From Burkholderiales bacterium (lineage in GTDB: Bacteria; Pseudomonadota; Gammaproteobacteria; Burkholderiales; Burkholderiaceae), in the NCBI GenBank assembly GCA_947372535.1, contig CANBUA010000095.1, positions 1-15,042 of the forward strand: 15,042 bases of DNA. The letters run 5' to 3'. Positions 7,223-13,569 of this stretch are shown here, in pieces. How positions within the stretch are numbered: position 1 is the stretch's first letter; every line of letters starts with the position of its first letter. The position numbers and the translations under genes are program-made. A model generated the notes under the pieces. The model was not told the origin of the DNA. It worked only from the letters and a program-made list of their open reading frames with translations, and did not search any database.

Positions 7223-8025
7223 TGGTGGTGAGCGAGGGCCAGGAAACGGCCGACCTGGAACGCCGTTTCGGTGGCCTGCGCCGCTTGCACGGTGTGGCGG
7301 CTTATGAACGCATTCGCTCAGCCCGGCTGGCCGTGGTCGGCGTCGGCGGCGTCGGCTCTTGGGCGGCCGAGGCGCTGGCCCGCAGTGGCGTCGCATCGCT
7401 CACCCTGATCGACCTTGACCATGTGGCCGAGTCCAACATCAACCGACAGGTGCAGGCAGTGACGTCCACGGTGGGGCAGGCCAAGGTGCAGGCCCTGGCC
7501 GAGCGCATTGCCTTGATCCACCCGGGCTGCGAGGTCCATGGGGTCGAAGAATTCGTCGATGAAGAGAACGTGGCGGTCTTGCTGGGCGCCCAGCCGCTGG
7601 ATGGTGTGATCGACTGCTGCGACCAGGTGCGCGCCAAGGCTGCTTTGGCTGCCTGGGGGCTGGCCCTGGGCGTGACGGTGGTGGCTGTGGGCGCTGCCGG
7701 GGGCAAGGTTTTGCCGCAGGCGGTCGAGTTGGCCGACCTGGGCGAGGTGACGCACGATCCCTTGTTGGCCAGTGTGCGACAGCGCCTGCGACAGCGCCAC
7801 GAGGGCGCGCGCAAGGGCCCGATGGGCCTGTTGTGCGTGTTCTCGCGTGAAGCCGTGCGGCCGCCCCTGGATGCAGCGTGCGAGGTGGGCGAGTCAGCCA
7901 GTGACGGCAGCCTCAATTGCCACGGCTATGGCTCGTCCGTGAACGTGACGGCCACTTTCGGCATGGTGGCTTCGGCAGCCTTGATCAATCGACTGATCGA
8001 AAAAATCGCCAAAACCGAGCTATAA
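7222..8025 (+). CDS. tcdA: tRNA threonylcarbamoyladenosine dehydratase (ct6A synthase) TcdA
   Basis: TcdA (CsdL/YgdL) is an E1-like enzyme that uses ATP to cyclise t6A at position 37 of ANN-decoding tRNAs into ct6A. The ThiF/MoeB fold is clear: ERRFGGLRRLHG near the N-terminus, nucleotide-binding GVGGVGSWAAEALARSG (40-56), LIDLDHV with Asp64, SNINRQ (71-76), and a GYGSSVNVTATFG segment near the C-terminus. The usual 'DAID' motif reads VIDCCDQVRAKAAL (129-142), with the aspartates kept. ATG 7222 shares its A with the cpoB stop, so translation is probably coupled; GTG 7225 is an alternative. Directly downstream are two tRNA-Lys genes, tRNAs of the class this enzyme modifies. The sulfur-acceptor partners csdA/csdE are not in view. 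Confidence 0.95.
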   Translation: MVVSEGQETADLERRFGGLRRLHGVAAYERIRSARLAVVGVGGVGSWAAEALARSGVASLTLIDLDHVAESNINRQVQAVTSTVGQAKVQALAERIALIHPGCEVHGVEEFVDEENVAVLLGAQPLDGVIDCCDQVRAKAALAAWGLALGVTVVAVGAAGGKVLPQAVELADLGEVTHDPLLASVRQRLRQRHEGARKGPMGLLCVFSREAVRPPLDAACEVGESASDGSLNCHGYGSSVNVTATFGMVASAALINRLIEKIAKTEL

Positions 8026-8026
8026 T
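7997..8026 (+). promoter_or_regulatory. Probable promoter of the tRNA-Lys genes, overlapping the tcdA 3' end
   Basis: A perfect -10 box TATAAT at 8021-8026 includes the tcdA TAA stop codon. A -35-like TCGAAA (four of six consensus bases) lies at 7997-8002 with an 18-base spacer. Transcription would start about 6 bases before the mature tRNA 5' end at 8039. The -10 box is convincing, the -35 weak. Confidence 0.6.
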
Positions 8027-8038
8027 CTTGGGCTTACC

Positions 8039-8114
8039 GGGTCGATAGCTCAGTCGGTAGAGCAGCGGACTTTTAATCCGTTGGTCGCGAGTTCGAGTCT
8101 CGCTCGACCCACCA
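8039..8114 (+). tRNA. tRNA-Lys (anticodon TTT)
   Basis: All four arms fold in the 76-base gene. The acceptor GGGTCGA pairs fully with TCGACCC; the D stem is GCTC/GAGC; the anticodon stem is GCGGA/TCCGT around loop CTTTTAA; the T stem is GCGAG/CTCGC with loop TTCGAGT. Discriminator A and an encoded CCA end the gene. The anticodon TTT reads AAA and AAG. U36 and A37 are those expected of a t6A/ct6A substrate, matching the upstream tcdA. Confidence 0.98.
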
Positions 8115-8157
8115 AGAATCTGAATTCAAGCTGAAAAATGGTGTAGAATTCGATTCT
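8115..8157 (+). repeat. Inverted repeat between the two tRNA-Lys genes
   Basis: AGAATC-T-GAATTC (8115-8127) is the inverse complement of GAATTC-GATTCT (8146-8157) apart from one unpaired T. This gives a possible 12-base-pair AT-rich stem with an 18-base loop, starting right after the CCA of the first tRNA. It lacks a GC-rich stem and a T tract, so it does not look like an intrinsic terminator. It could be a processing signal in a joint transcript, or chance. Confidence 0.55.
8120..8149 (+). promoter_or_regulatory. Possible weak promoter for the second tRNA-Lys
   Basis: TAGAAT at 8144-8149 resembles a -10 box, with CTGAAT at 8120-8125 as a poor -35 at 18 bases. It would give a leader of about 50 bases before the tRNA at 8209. 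Equally, both tRNAs may come from the upstream promoter. Confidence 0.25.
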
Positions 8158-8208
8158 TCGCTGAGATTGAAAGATCGAGGCAATGAGATTGCAAGCAATT
8201 GCGAGATC

Positions 8209-8284
8209 GGGCTCCTAGCTCAGTTGGTAGAGCAGCGGACTCTTAATCCGTTGGTCGACAGTTCGAATCTGTCGGGGCCCACCA
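8209..8284 (+). tRNA. tRNA-Lys (anticodon CTT)
   Basis: The 76-base cloverleaf has acceptor GGGCTCC with GGGGCCC (one U-G pair), D stem GCTC/GAGC, anticodon stem GCGGA/TCCGT with loop CTCTTAA, T stem GACAG/CTGTC and encoded CCA. The anticodon CTT reads AAG only. The D and anticodon arms are nearly identical to the first tRNA-Lys, while acceptor and T arms differ. The pair thus gives an isoacceptor set suited to an AAG-rich, high-GC genome. Confidence 0.97.
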
Positions 8285-8317
8285 AATTTTCCAGGTGCAA
8301 CAAGCACTTTGGACATC

Positions 8318-8347
8318 AAGCCACCCTTGCGGTGGCTTTTTGCTTTT
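8318..8347 (+). terminator. Rho-independent terminator after the tRNA-Lys genes
   Basis: AAGCCACC (8318-8325) pairs with GGTGGCTT (8331-8338) around the 5-base loop CTTGC, followed by a T-rich run TTTTTGCTTTT. It ends the plus-strand tRNA transcript and touches the stop codon of the convergent DUF4130 gene. Read on the minus strand the same stem lacks a good T tract, so it probably works mainly in one direction. Confidence 0.9.
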
Positions 8348-9243
8348 CAGCTTTCATGGTCCTCAACGGTCGGTCGTGTCGTCCGATGCGAGCGTTCAAT
8401 CATCTCGCCGCTTCGCGCCCAGGCCTGCTGCGCCAACGGTTCGATCAGGCTGGCTTCTGGCAAGTTGCGCCAATACTTCTTGGGCATCTCCTTTTGCATG
8501 GTGCGCATCTTCAGCCTGGCCGGGTTGAAGATGTTGGCGTAATACGTGAGCCACAGCCCCTCATGCGCATCCTCGCTGTCATCGGGCGGTCGGTGTTTGA
8601 ACGCTGGGCCGTGTTCCAACGTGTGCCCATCCCAGGCAATGCTGCCGCGCGGCGTGATGATGGCCCAGCGCATGGCCGTGAACCGGCCCACGAAAAAAGG
8701 CGCAACGGCTTCGACGATGTGGTGCTCGGGCTCGAACCAGGCCACGAAGCGTTCGCCCGGCAATTCTCGGAAACGCACGAAAGCCTTCATCTTGTGGAGG
8801 TCGCGTCGCACCGCGTTGTGCATCAGGCGGGCCCGGGTGGCGTCCACATCCAGCACTTCATGCCGAAAGTTGGCTTGATGCGCGTGTTTCCACAGCAGCC
8901 GATAGAGCAGGGTGAAGCGCTGCGGATCGGCGTGCAGGATCACGTTGGTGCATTGCTCGATGAATTGCGGTGGCACGTCCAGCTTGAAGCCAGTGGCGGA
9001 GTTGGGTGCCAGACTGCCTTGAGGCGGGCTGGCGCCTGCATGAGACTCGGCGGGCGGCTCGCCAAACAGATCGCCTGTTTGTTCGATGTGATCCTGGCCC
9101 GCTGATGTGCTTGCTGTGACCTGCCAAAACACCTGTGTCGGCGGCAAACCCTGGCTCAGCAGCATGCGAGCCGACGCGCGAAAACCGGGCCAGTCGGTCT
9201 CATGAGCGAGGGTGATGGTGATGGGGGGCGGGGTACTCGACAT
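8347..9243 (-). CDS. DUF4130 / TIGR03915-type putative DNA metabolism protein (no UdgX domain)
   Basis: The function of this family is unproven. It is known as the partner of the radical SAM protein encoded next to it, and many members are fused to a uracil-DNA-glycosylase-like (UdgX) domain. This 298-residue protein shows the DUF4130 signatures: LLYRLLWKHA (112-121), VRRDLHKMKAFVRFRE (145-160), AWFEPEHHIVEAVAPFFVGRF (168-188), ITPRGSIAWDG (196-206), LWLTYYANIFNPARLK (230-245) and EMPKKYWRNLPEASLI (252-267). A Gly/Pro/Ser-rich linker spans about 43-85. It ends 31 residues after the last motif, so no UdgX domain is attached. Start ATG 9243, 28 bases after the upstream stop, is chosen because the family's first strand (ITITLAHETDWPGF) follows at once. 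ATG 9291, overlapping the upstream gene, is the alternative. Confidence 0.85.
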   Translation of the reverse strand: MSSTPPPITITLAHETDWPGFRASARMLLSQGLPPTQVFWQVTASTSAGQDHIEQTGDLFGEPPAESHAGASPPQGSLAPNSATGFKLDVPPQFIEQCTNVILHADPQRFTLLYRLLWKHAHQANFRHEVLDVDATRARLMHNAVRRDLHKMKAFVRFRELPGERFVAWFEPEHHIVEAVAPFFVGRFTAMRWAIITPRGSIAWDGHTLEHGPAFKHRPPDDSEDAHEGLWLTYYANIFNPARLKMRTMQKEMPKKYWRNLPEASLIEPLAQQAWARSGEMIERSHRTTRPTVEDHES

Positions 9244-9271
9244 GGTGACCACAGACAGATGCTTGTGCGAG

Positions 9272-10594
9272 TCAGGCCGCGTGAGTGACATCGAACAAAC
9301 CGCCCTGAACCGGCGCCGGTCGCAGGCTGCGCTCCAGGTCGGCGGCATCCAGAGTGCGGGCAGGGTGGTGGCCCAGAGCAGACACGAAAGGCAGCACCTT
9401 GCGCAAAGGCACATGCAGCCGGCGCAGGTCATCGAGGTGCACCTGCCTGGCCAAGCGCGCTTGCAGCAGCCGGTCGACCGTCTTGACGCCCAGTCCGGGC
9501 ACGCGCAGCAGCATCTCGCGTGGCGCGCGGTTCACGTCCACCGGGAATTGATCTCGATGCGCCAGCGCCCAGGCCAGTTTTGGGTCGATGTCCAGGGCCA
9601 GCATGCCATTGTCTGGGCTGGCGGCACCGCCGTTACCGGGCACGATCTCGCTGGCAGCAAAGCCGTAGAAGCGCATCAGCCAGTCCGCTTGGTAGAGGCG
9701 GTGCTCGCGCACCAAAGGCGGGGCTTTGAGGGGCAGGGCGCTGGCCGCATCGGGGATGGGGCTGAAGGCCGAGTAATACACCCGCCGCAGCTGATGGGTG
9801 CCATACAGCGAGGCACTGGTGGCCAGGATGGTGCGGTCGTCCGTGGCATCGGCGCCCACGATCATCTGTGTGCTCTGCCCGCCGGGCGCGAACCGCGGCG
9901 GGGTGGCCCGGCGAACCAGCGCCGGGCGCGCCATGGCTGTGGCCACCGAGGGCATGGATCGCGCGGATTGCGGGCGGGCCTCTTCCTTCGCGTGCTCGAT
10001 GCGGATCTTGATGCGCGCCATGGACCGCTGTATGGCGGCGTTGTCTTTCTCGGGCGCCAATTGCTGCAAGCCTTGCGGCGTGGGCATCTCGATGTTGATG
10101 CTCAGGCGGTCCGCGTAGCGACCGGCACGGTCCAGCAATTCAGGGCTGGCATCGGGGATGGTCTTGAGGTGGATGTAGCCGCGAAAGTCATGCACCTCAC
10201 GCAACTGCCGGGCCACTTCGATCACCTGCTCCATGGTGTAGTCGGGGCTGCGGATGATGCCTGAACTCAGGAAAAGGCCTTCGATGTAGTTGCGCTTGTA
10301 GAAATCCAGCGTCAGTCGCACGACCTCGTCCACCCGAAAACGGGCGCGCGGCACATTGCTGGAGGCGCGGTTGACGCAATACAGGCACTCGTACAGGCAG
10401 AAATTGGTCAGCAGTAATTTGAGCAGCGAGATGCAGCGGCCATCGGGGGCATAGCTGTGGCAGATGCCCATGCCTTCGGTCGAGCCGATGCCGCGCCCGC
10501 CCAGCGAATCACGCGAGGCCGAGCCACTGGAGGCGCAGGACGCGTCGTACTTGGCGGCATCGGCCAGGATCGCCAGTTTCTGATGGATGTCCAT
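9272..10594 (-). CDS. Putative DNA modification/repair radical SAM protein (TIGR03916 type)
   Basis: This 440-residue protein has a 4Fe-4S radical SAM motif CX3CX2C at Cys66, Cys70 and Cys73 (in LTNFCLYECLYCVNRAS). Further Cys residues at 20, 45 and 54 lie in the N-terminal region. The radical SAM barrel continues through LFLSSGIIRSPDYTMEQV (107-124), GYIHLKTIPDAS (139-150) and LSINIEMPT (164-172), then FAPGGQSTQMIVGAD (235-249). A C-terminal helix-hairpin-helix, VNRAPREMLLRVPGLGVKTV (354-373), suggests DNA contact. The family is always linked to DUF4130 proteins, which follows 28 bases downstream. Substrate and reaction are unknown; DNA repair or modification is a family-level guess strengthened here by the LexA box upstream. 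Residues about 202-234 (Arg/Ala/Pro-rich) look like a longer loop than usual. There is no obvious ribosome-binding site at ATG 10594. Confidence 0.9.
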   Translation of the reverse strand: MDIHQKLAILADAAKYDASCASSGSASRDSLGGRGIGSTEGMGICHSYAPDGRCISLLKLLLTNFCLYECLYCVNRASSNVPRARFRVDEVVRLTLDFYKRNYIEGLFLSSGIIRSPDYTMEQVIEVARQLREVHDFRGYIHLKTIPDASPELLDRAGRYADRLSINIEMPTPQGLQQLAPEKDNAAIQRSMARIKIRIEHAKEEARPQSARSMPSVATAMARPALVRRATPPRFAPGGQSTQMIVGADATDDRTILATSASLYGTHQLRRVYYSAFSPIPDAASALPLKAPPLVREHRLYQADWLMRFYGFAASEIVPGNGGAASPDNGMLALDIDPKLAWALAHRDQFPVDVNRAPREMLLRVPGLGVKTVDRLLQARLARQVHLDDLRRLHVPLRKVLPFVSALGHHPARTLDAADLERSLRPAPVQGGLFDVTHAA

Positions 10595-10625
10595 GTGGGC
10601 GCAAAAAGGTGAAACCGCAAAATGA

Positions 10626-10641
10626 CTGTATAAATATACAG
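10626..10641 (-). promoter_or_regulatory. LexA (SOS) box upstream of the radical SAM-DUF4130 pair
   Basis: CTGTATAAATATACAG matches the LexA consensus CTGT-N8-ACAG at all eight fixed bases and is nearly palindromic, with an AT-rich core. With two flanking bases each side it matches 18 of 20 positions of the E. coli consensus. It lies 31 bases before the radical SAM ATG, so LexA bound here should block transcription until DNA damage. The gene facing the other way (pepD) ends rather than starts here, so the site can only serve the minus-strand pair. Confidence 0.9.
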
Positions 10642-10661
10642 TATTATTGTGATTTCATCCA
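10633..10661 (-). promoter_or_regulatory. Likely promoter of the radical SAM gene, under the LexA box
   Basis: On the minus strand TATATT (10638-10633) could be the -10 box and TGGATG (10661-10656, three of six consensus bases) the -35, with a 17-base spacer. The -10 lies inside the LexA box, as in many SOS promoters. The -35 is weak. Confidence 0.45.
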
Positions 10662-10709
10662 GCTGCGCATTCATCGGCCATGTCCGCTCGCTGAACCCAG
10701 ACAAAAAAC

Positions 10710-12155
10710 CTAGCTGGCCACTTCCGAGAGGATGGATTTGAGCAGTTCCCAGGTGCGCGCTACCGATGCCACCTCCACACGCTCACCAGGCGCATGCGCC
10801 CCACGGATCGTGGGCCCGAAGGACACGATGTCGATGCCGGGATATTTGGCCGCGATGATCCCGCATTCCAGGCCGGCGTGGATGACCTGTACCTGGGCGG
10901 CATGACCATGCTGGTGCTCATAGACATGCTGGCAAAGCGCCAGCAGTGGCGAATCAGGGTTGGGTGTCCAGCCTGGGTATTGGCCGGTCTTTTGTGCGGC
11001 CATGCCGCCCAACGCGAACAGGCTGACGATTTCGTCAGCCAAGGCCTGGCTGCCGCTGTCGATCAGCGAGCGGACCATGAAATTGCATGCGCCATGCTCG
11101 GCACTCAAGGTCACCATGCCCAGATTGTTGGAGGTCTCGACCACGCCTTTGACGCGCTGGCTCATGCGTCGCACGCCATGGGGCGCGGCATGCAGGATGT
11201 TAAGCCAGCGCGTTTGATCGGCCAGCGACATGATCGGGCCGGCCGCCGACGTTTGAGCTGTCAGGCTGATCCCGTTTTCGACGCCGGTCAGCTCTTGCGT
11301 CAAGCGAAGCTGCCATGGCGCCAGCGCGGCCATCAAGGCGGCTTCTTGCCCAGCATTGATCGCGATGGTGGCAAAGGCTTCGCGGGGCAGGGCATTGCGG
11401 GCCGTGCCGCCTTGCAGGCTGGACAAGCGCCAGCCATGGCGTGGCAGCAGATCTTGCAGGATGCGCACGAGCAGCTTGATGGCGTTGCCGCGCTCTTCAT
11501 GGATGTTGACACCTGAGTGCCCACCGCGCAGGCCGCTCAAGGACACGGTCCAGGCGCTCATGCCAGCAGGCCGTGGCTCGGGGGTACCCGGGCGCTCGAC
11601 CAGCACGTCCATGCCGCCTGCACAGCCCAAGTAGAACTCGCCCCACTCTTCCGTGTCGAGGTTGAGCATCAGGCGCGCTTGAATCAGGTCGCTGGCCAAA
11701 CCTTGTGCGCCGCCCATGCCGGCTTCTTCATCGACGGTGAACAGTGCTTCGATGGGGCCATGCGTCAGTGTCGGATCACCCAGAACGGCCAGCATCATGG
11801 CCACGCCCATGCCGTTGTCGGCACCCAGGGTGGTGTCCGGTGCTTCCACCCATCCGTCTTTCAGCACCGGGCGGATCGGGTCCTTGAAGAAGTCATGGGT
11901 GGACGATGCGTTCTTCTGGCAGACCATGTCCAGATGGCATTGCATGGCCAGGGCTGGCGCGTTCTCGCGGCCTGTGCTGGCCGGTTTGCGCACCAACAGG
12001 TTGCCGACTGGGTCCACCGTGGTGCTCAAGCCCTCCTGAGCTTGCGCCCAAGTCAGCAGGTGACGGCGCACGGCGTCTTCGTGCTTGGAGGGGCGGGGAA
12101 TTTCGCAAAGGGTGCCGAAATGCGCCCACACGTCGGCGGGTTGGAGGCTTCGCAT
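10710..12155 (-). CDS. pepD: Cytosol non-specific dipeptidase / aminoacyl-histidine dipeptidase PepD (M20C)
   Basis: PepD is a cytoplasmic di-zinc dipeptidase (Xaa-His and other dipeptides). The 481-residue length is normal for the family (E. coli PepD is close to this). Metal and catalytic residues are in place: His74 and Asp76 in QCHLDMVC, bridging Asp113 in LGADNGMGVAMML, Glu143/Glu144 in TVDEEAGMGG, Asp167 in LNLDTEEWGE and His454 in RGAHAPGER. The lid domain begins near GLRGGHSGVNIHEERGNA. The N-terminus (WAHFGTLCEIPRPSKHE) is typical. The ATG at 12155 lies 10 bases after the stop of the M20D gene, so the two are cotranscribed and probably coupled; no clear ribosome-binding site is seen. 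A run of six T follows the stop but without a convincing stem. Confidence 0.95.
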   Translation of the reverse strand: MRSLQPADVWAHFGTLCEIPRPSKHEDAVRRHLLTWAQAQEGLSTTVDPVGNLLVRKPASTGRENAPALAMQCHLDMVCQKNASSTHDFFKDPIRPVLKDGWVEAPDTTLGADNGMGVAMMLAVLGDPTLTHGPIEALFTVDEEAGMGGAQGLASDLIQARLMLNLDTEEWGEFYLGCAGGMDVLVERPGTPEPRPAGMSAWTVSLSGLRGGHSGVNIHEERGNAIKLLVRILQDLLPRHGWRLSSLQGGTARNALPREAFATIAINAGQEAALMAALAPWQLRLTQELTGVENGISLTAQTSAAGPIMSLADQTRWLNILHAAPHGVRRMSQRVKGVVETSNNLGMVTLSAEHGACNFMVRSLIDSGSQALADEIVSLFALGGMAAQKTGQYPGWTPNPDSPLLALCQHVYEHQHGHAAQVQVIHAGLECGIIAAKYPGIDIVSFGPTIRGAHAPGERVEVASVARTWELLKSILSEVAS

Positions 12156-12165
12156 CGCGTTTAGA

Positions 12166-13389
12166 TCAAGTCAGGGGCTGGGCCAGCCAGCGTTGAACCA
12201 GCTGGATCCACAGCGTGGCCCCCAGGGGGATCAGCTTGTCGTTGAAATCGTAGCTGGGGTTGTGCAGCATGCAAGGCCCTAGGCCATGGCCGCCTTCGCG
12301 GTGCGCGCCATCGCCATTGCCGATCAGGAAGTAAGCGCCAGGCTTGCCCTGCAACAGGTAGCTGAAATCCTCGGCGCCCATGGTGGGCTCGAACTCCAGC
12401 ACGTTTTGCGGCCCGACGATCTCGCCCATCACCTCGCGCACGAACGCGGTCTCCTTGGGGTGGTTCACGGTCGGTGGGTAGTTGCGGTCGAACTCGAATT
12501 GGGCGGTGGCGCCAAAGGCCGAGCACAGTTGCTGGCTCATGTCGCGCATGCGGCTTTCAATGAGGTCCAGCGCGTCGGTGGTGAAGGTGCGCACGGTGCC
12601 GCGAATCTTGACCGTGTCGGGGATCACGTTGGTGGCCTCGCCGGCCTCTATCATGGTCACGGAGATGACGCCGGTCTCGACGGGGCGTAGGTCACGCGTG
12701 AGGATGGTCTGAAAGCCTTGCACCAACTGGCAGGCGATGGGCACCGGGTCAATGCCCAGGTGCGGCATGGCAGCGTGGCAGCCCTTGCCACGGATCGTGA
12801 TGTCAAACTCGTTGCTTGAGGCAAAGCAAGGGCCATTCTTAATGGCGAACTGGCCCACGGCCATGCCCGGCCAGTTGTGCATGCCAAAGACCGCGTCCAT
12901 GGGGAACTGGTCAAACAGACCATCGCGCATCATCTCGCGGGCGCCGCCGCCGCCTTCTTCGGCGGGCTGGAAGATCAGCACCACGGTGCCGTCGAAATCG
13001 CGGTGCCTGGCCAAGTGCTGGGCGGCGGCCAGCAGCATGGCCACGTGGCCGTCGTGGCCGCATGCGTGCATCTTGCCGGGCCGGGTGCTGGCGTGATCGA
13101 ACTTGTTTTGCTCGGTGACGGGCAGGGCGTCCATGTCGGCGCGCAGGCCGATGGCGCGTGGCCCGGGGCGGCCCTGGATCAACCCGACCACACCCGTCTT
13201 GCCCAAACCACGGTGCACCTCAATGCCCCAGGCGGTGAGCTGATCGGCCACGAGGTCGCTGGTGCGGAACTCCTCGAAGCACAACTCGGGGTGCGCGTGA
13301 ATGTCGCGGCGCAGGGCCTGGATGCCGATGGCCTGATCCAGCAATTCAGGCAGCACGGTCGATGGCAAGGGCGAGGTGGCAACAGACAT
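12166..13389 (-). CDS. M20D amidohydrolase (hippurate hydrolase / N-acyl-amino acid hydrolase type)
   Basis: This 407-residue enzyme belongs to peptidase family M20D, which cleaves amide bonds of N-acyl amino acids such as hippurate. Conserved residues are visible: RRDIHAHPELCFEE (27-40), LRADMDALP (82-90), the metal-binding MHACGHDGH with Cys110 and His112, FQPAEEGGGGA with Glu144/Glu145, FGMHNWPG with His171, and His376 in MLHNPSYDFND. GRGCHAA-like dimerisation-domain sequence appears as RGKGCHAAMPHLGIDP. M20D sequences do not allow the exact acyl group to be told apart (hippurate, IAA-amino acid, N-acetyl-diaminopimelate). It is the first gene of a minus-strand pair with pepD, suggesting scavenging of amides and peptides for amino acids. 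The start is ATG 13389; the promoter lies in the gap shared with amt. Confidence 0.92.
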   Translation of the reverse strand: MSVATSPLPSTVLPELLDQAIGIQALRRDIHAHPELCFEEFRTSDLVADQLTAWGIEVHRGLGKTGVVGLIQGRPGPRAIGLRADMDALPVTEQNKFDHASTRPGKMHACGHDGHVAMLLAAAQHLARHRDFDGTVVLIFQPAEEGGGGAREMMRDGLFDQFPMDAVFGMHNWPGMAVGQFAIKNGPCFASSNEFDITIRGKGCHAAMPHLGIDPVPIACQLVQGFQTILTRDLRPVETGVISVTMIEAGEATNVIPDTVKIRGTVRTFTTDALDLIESRMRDMSQQLCSAFGATAQFEFDRNYPPTVNHPKETAFVREVMGEIVGPQNVLEFEPTMGAEDFSYLLQGKPGAYFLIGNGDGAHREGGHGLGPCMLHNPSYDFNDKLIPLGATLWIQLVQRWLAQPLT

Positions 13390-13442
13390 GGGTGCATTGG
13401 CCGCCAGCGGGCGTGAAAAGGTTGTAGGTGATCTTACCCCTT

Positions 13443-13463
13443 GGCACCTTGGGTGGGGGTGCC
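13443..13463. repeat. Inverted repeat GGCACC-N9-GGTGCC in the divergent gap
   Basis: Perfect 6-base inverted arms are separated by 9 bases in the 180-base gap between the M20D gene and amt. The position fits an operator for either gene. The half-sites resemble NtrC half-sites but the spacing is wider than the usual NtrC site. The region is otherwise rich in G runs. Confidence 0.4.
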
Positions 13464-13491
13464 CCCTTGATCAGGTGGGGTCATGCGGCAC

Positions 13492-13518
13492 TGCACCATT
13501 CTTGGTCCGCTGCTTGCT
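13492..13518 (+). promoter_or_regulatory. Candidate sigma-54 promoter with overlapping NtrC-like site upstream of amt
   Basis: TTGGTCC at 13502-13508 and TTGCT at 13514-13518 fit the -24/-12 layout: GG and GC are exactly 10 bases apart, the -12 half is perfect and the -24 half matches TGGCAC at four of six bases. TGCACCA at 13492-13498 with TTGGTCC after it resembles an NtrC dyad with a degraded right half. Transcription would begin near 13529, about 40 bases before the amt ATG. Nitrogen control of amt is common, which supports but does not prove this. Confidence 0.45.
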
Positions 13519-13569
13519 AATGGTTACACCCGTCTCAATGAATGTGCCTGGCTTGCCCAGGACTTGTGC

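Noticed and set aside
8039..8347. tRNA 3' ends as phage or island attachment sites
   Set aside because: No integrase, no direct repeat of a tRNA 3' end elsewhere in the window and no change in base composition beyond the tRNAs were seen.
8167..9105. Plus-strand open frame running through the second tRNA-Lys and opposite the DUF4130 gene
   Set aside because: It reads through a tRNA gene and a terminator, and the opposite strand has conserved DUF4130 motifs.
9212..10264. Plus-strand open frame of 350 codons opposite the radical SAM gene
   Set aside because: The minus strand carries the CX3CX2C motif and HhH; the plus frame is Gln/His/Arg-rich shadow sequence.
10690..10715. T-run after the pepD stop as an intrinsic terminator
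   Set aside because: Six T follow the stop on the minus strand, but no stable GC-rich stem precedes them.
13545..13560. Short hairpin CCTGG-CTTGC-CCAGG before the amt start
   Set aside because: A 5-base-pair stem in GC-rich DNA is expected by chance; it touches the ribosome-binding region but nothing else supports a regulatory role.
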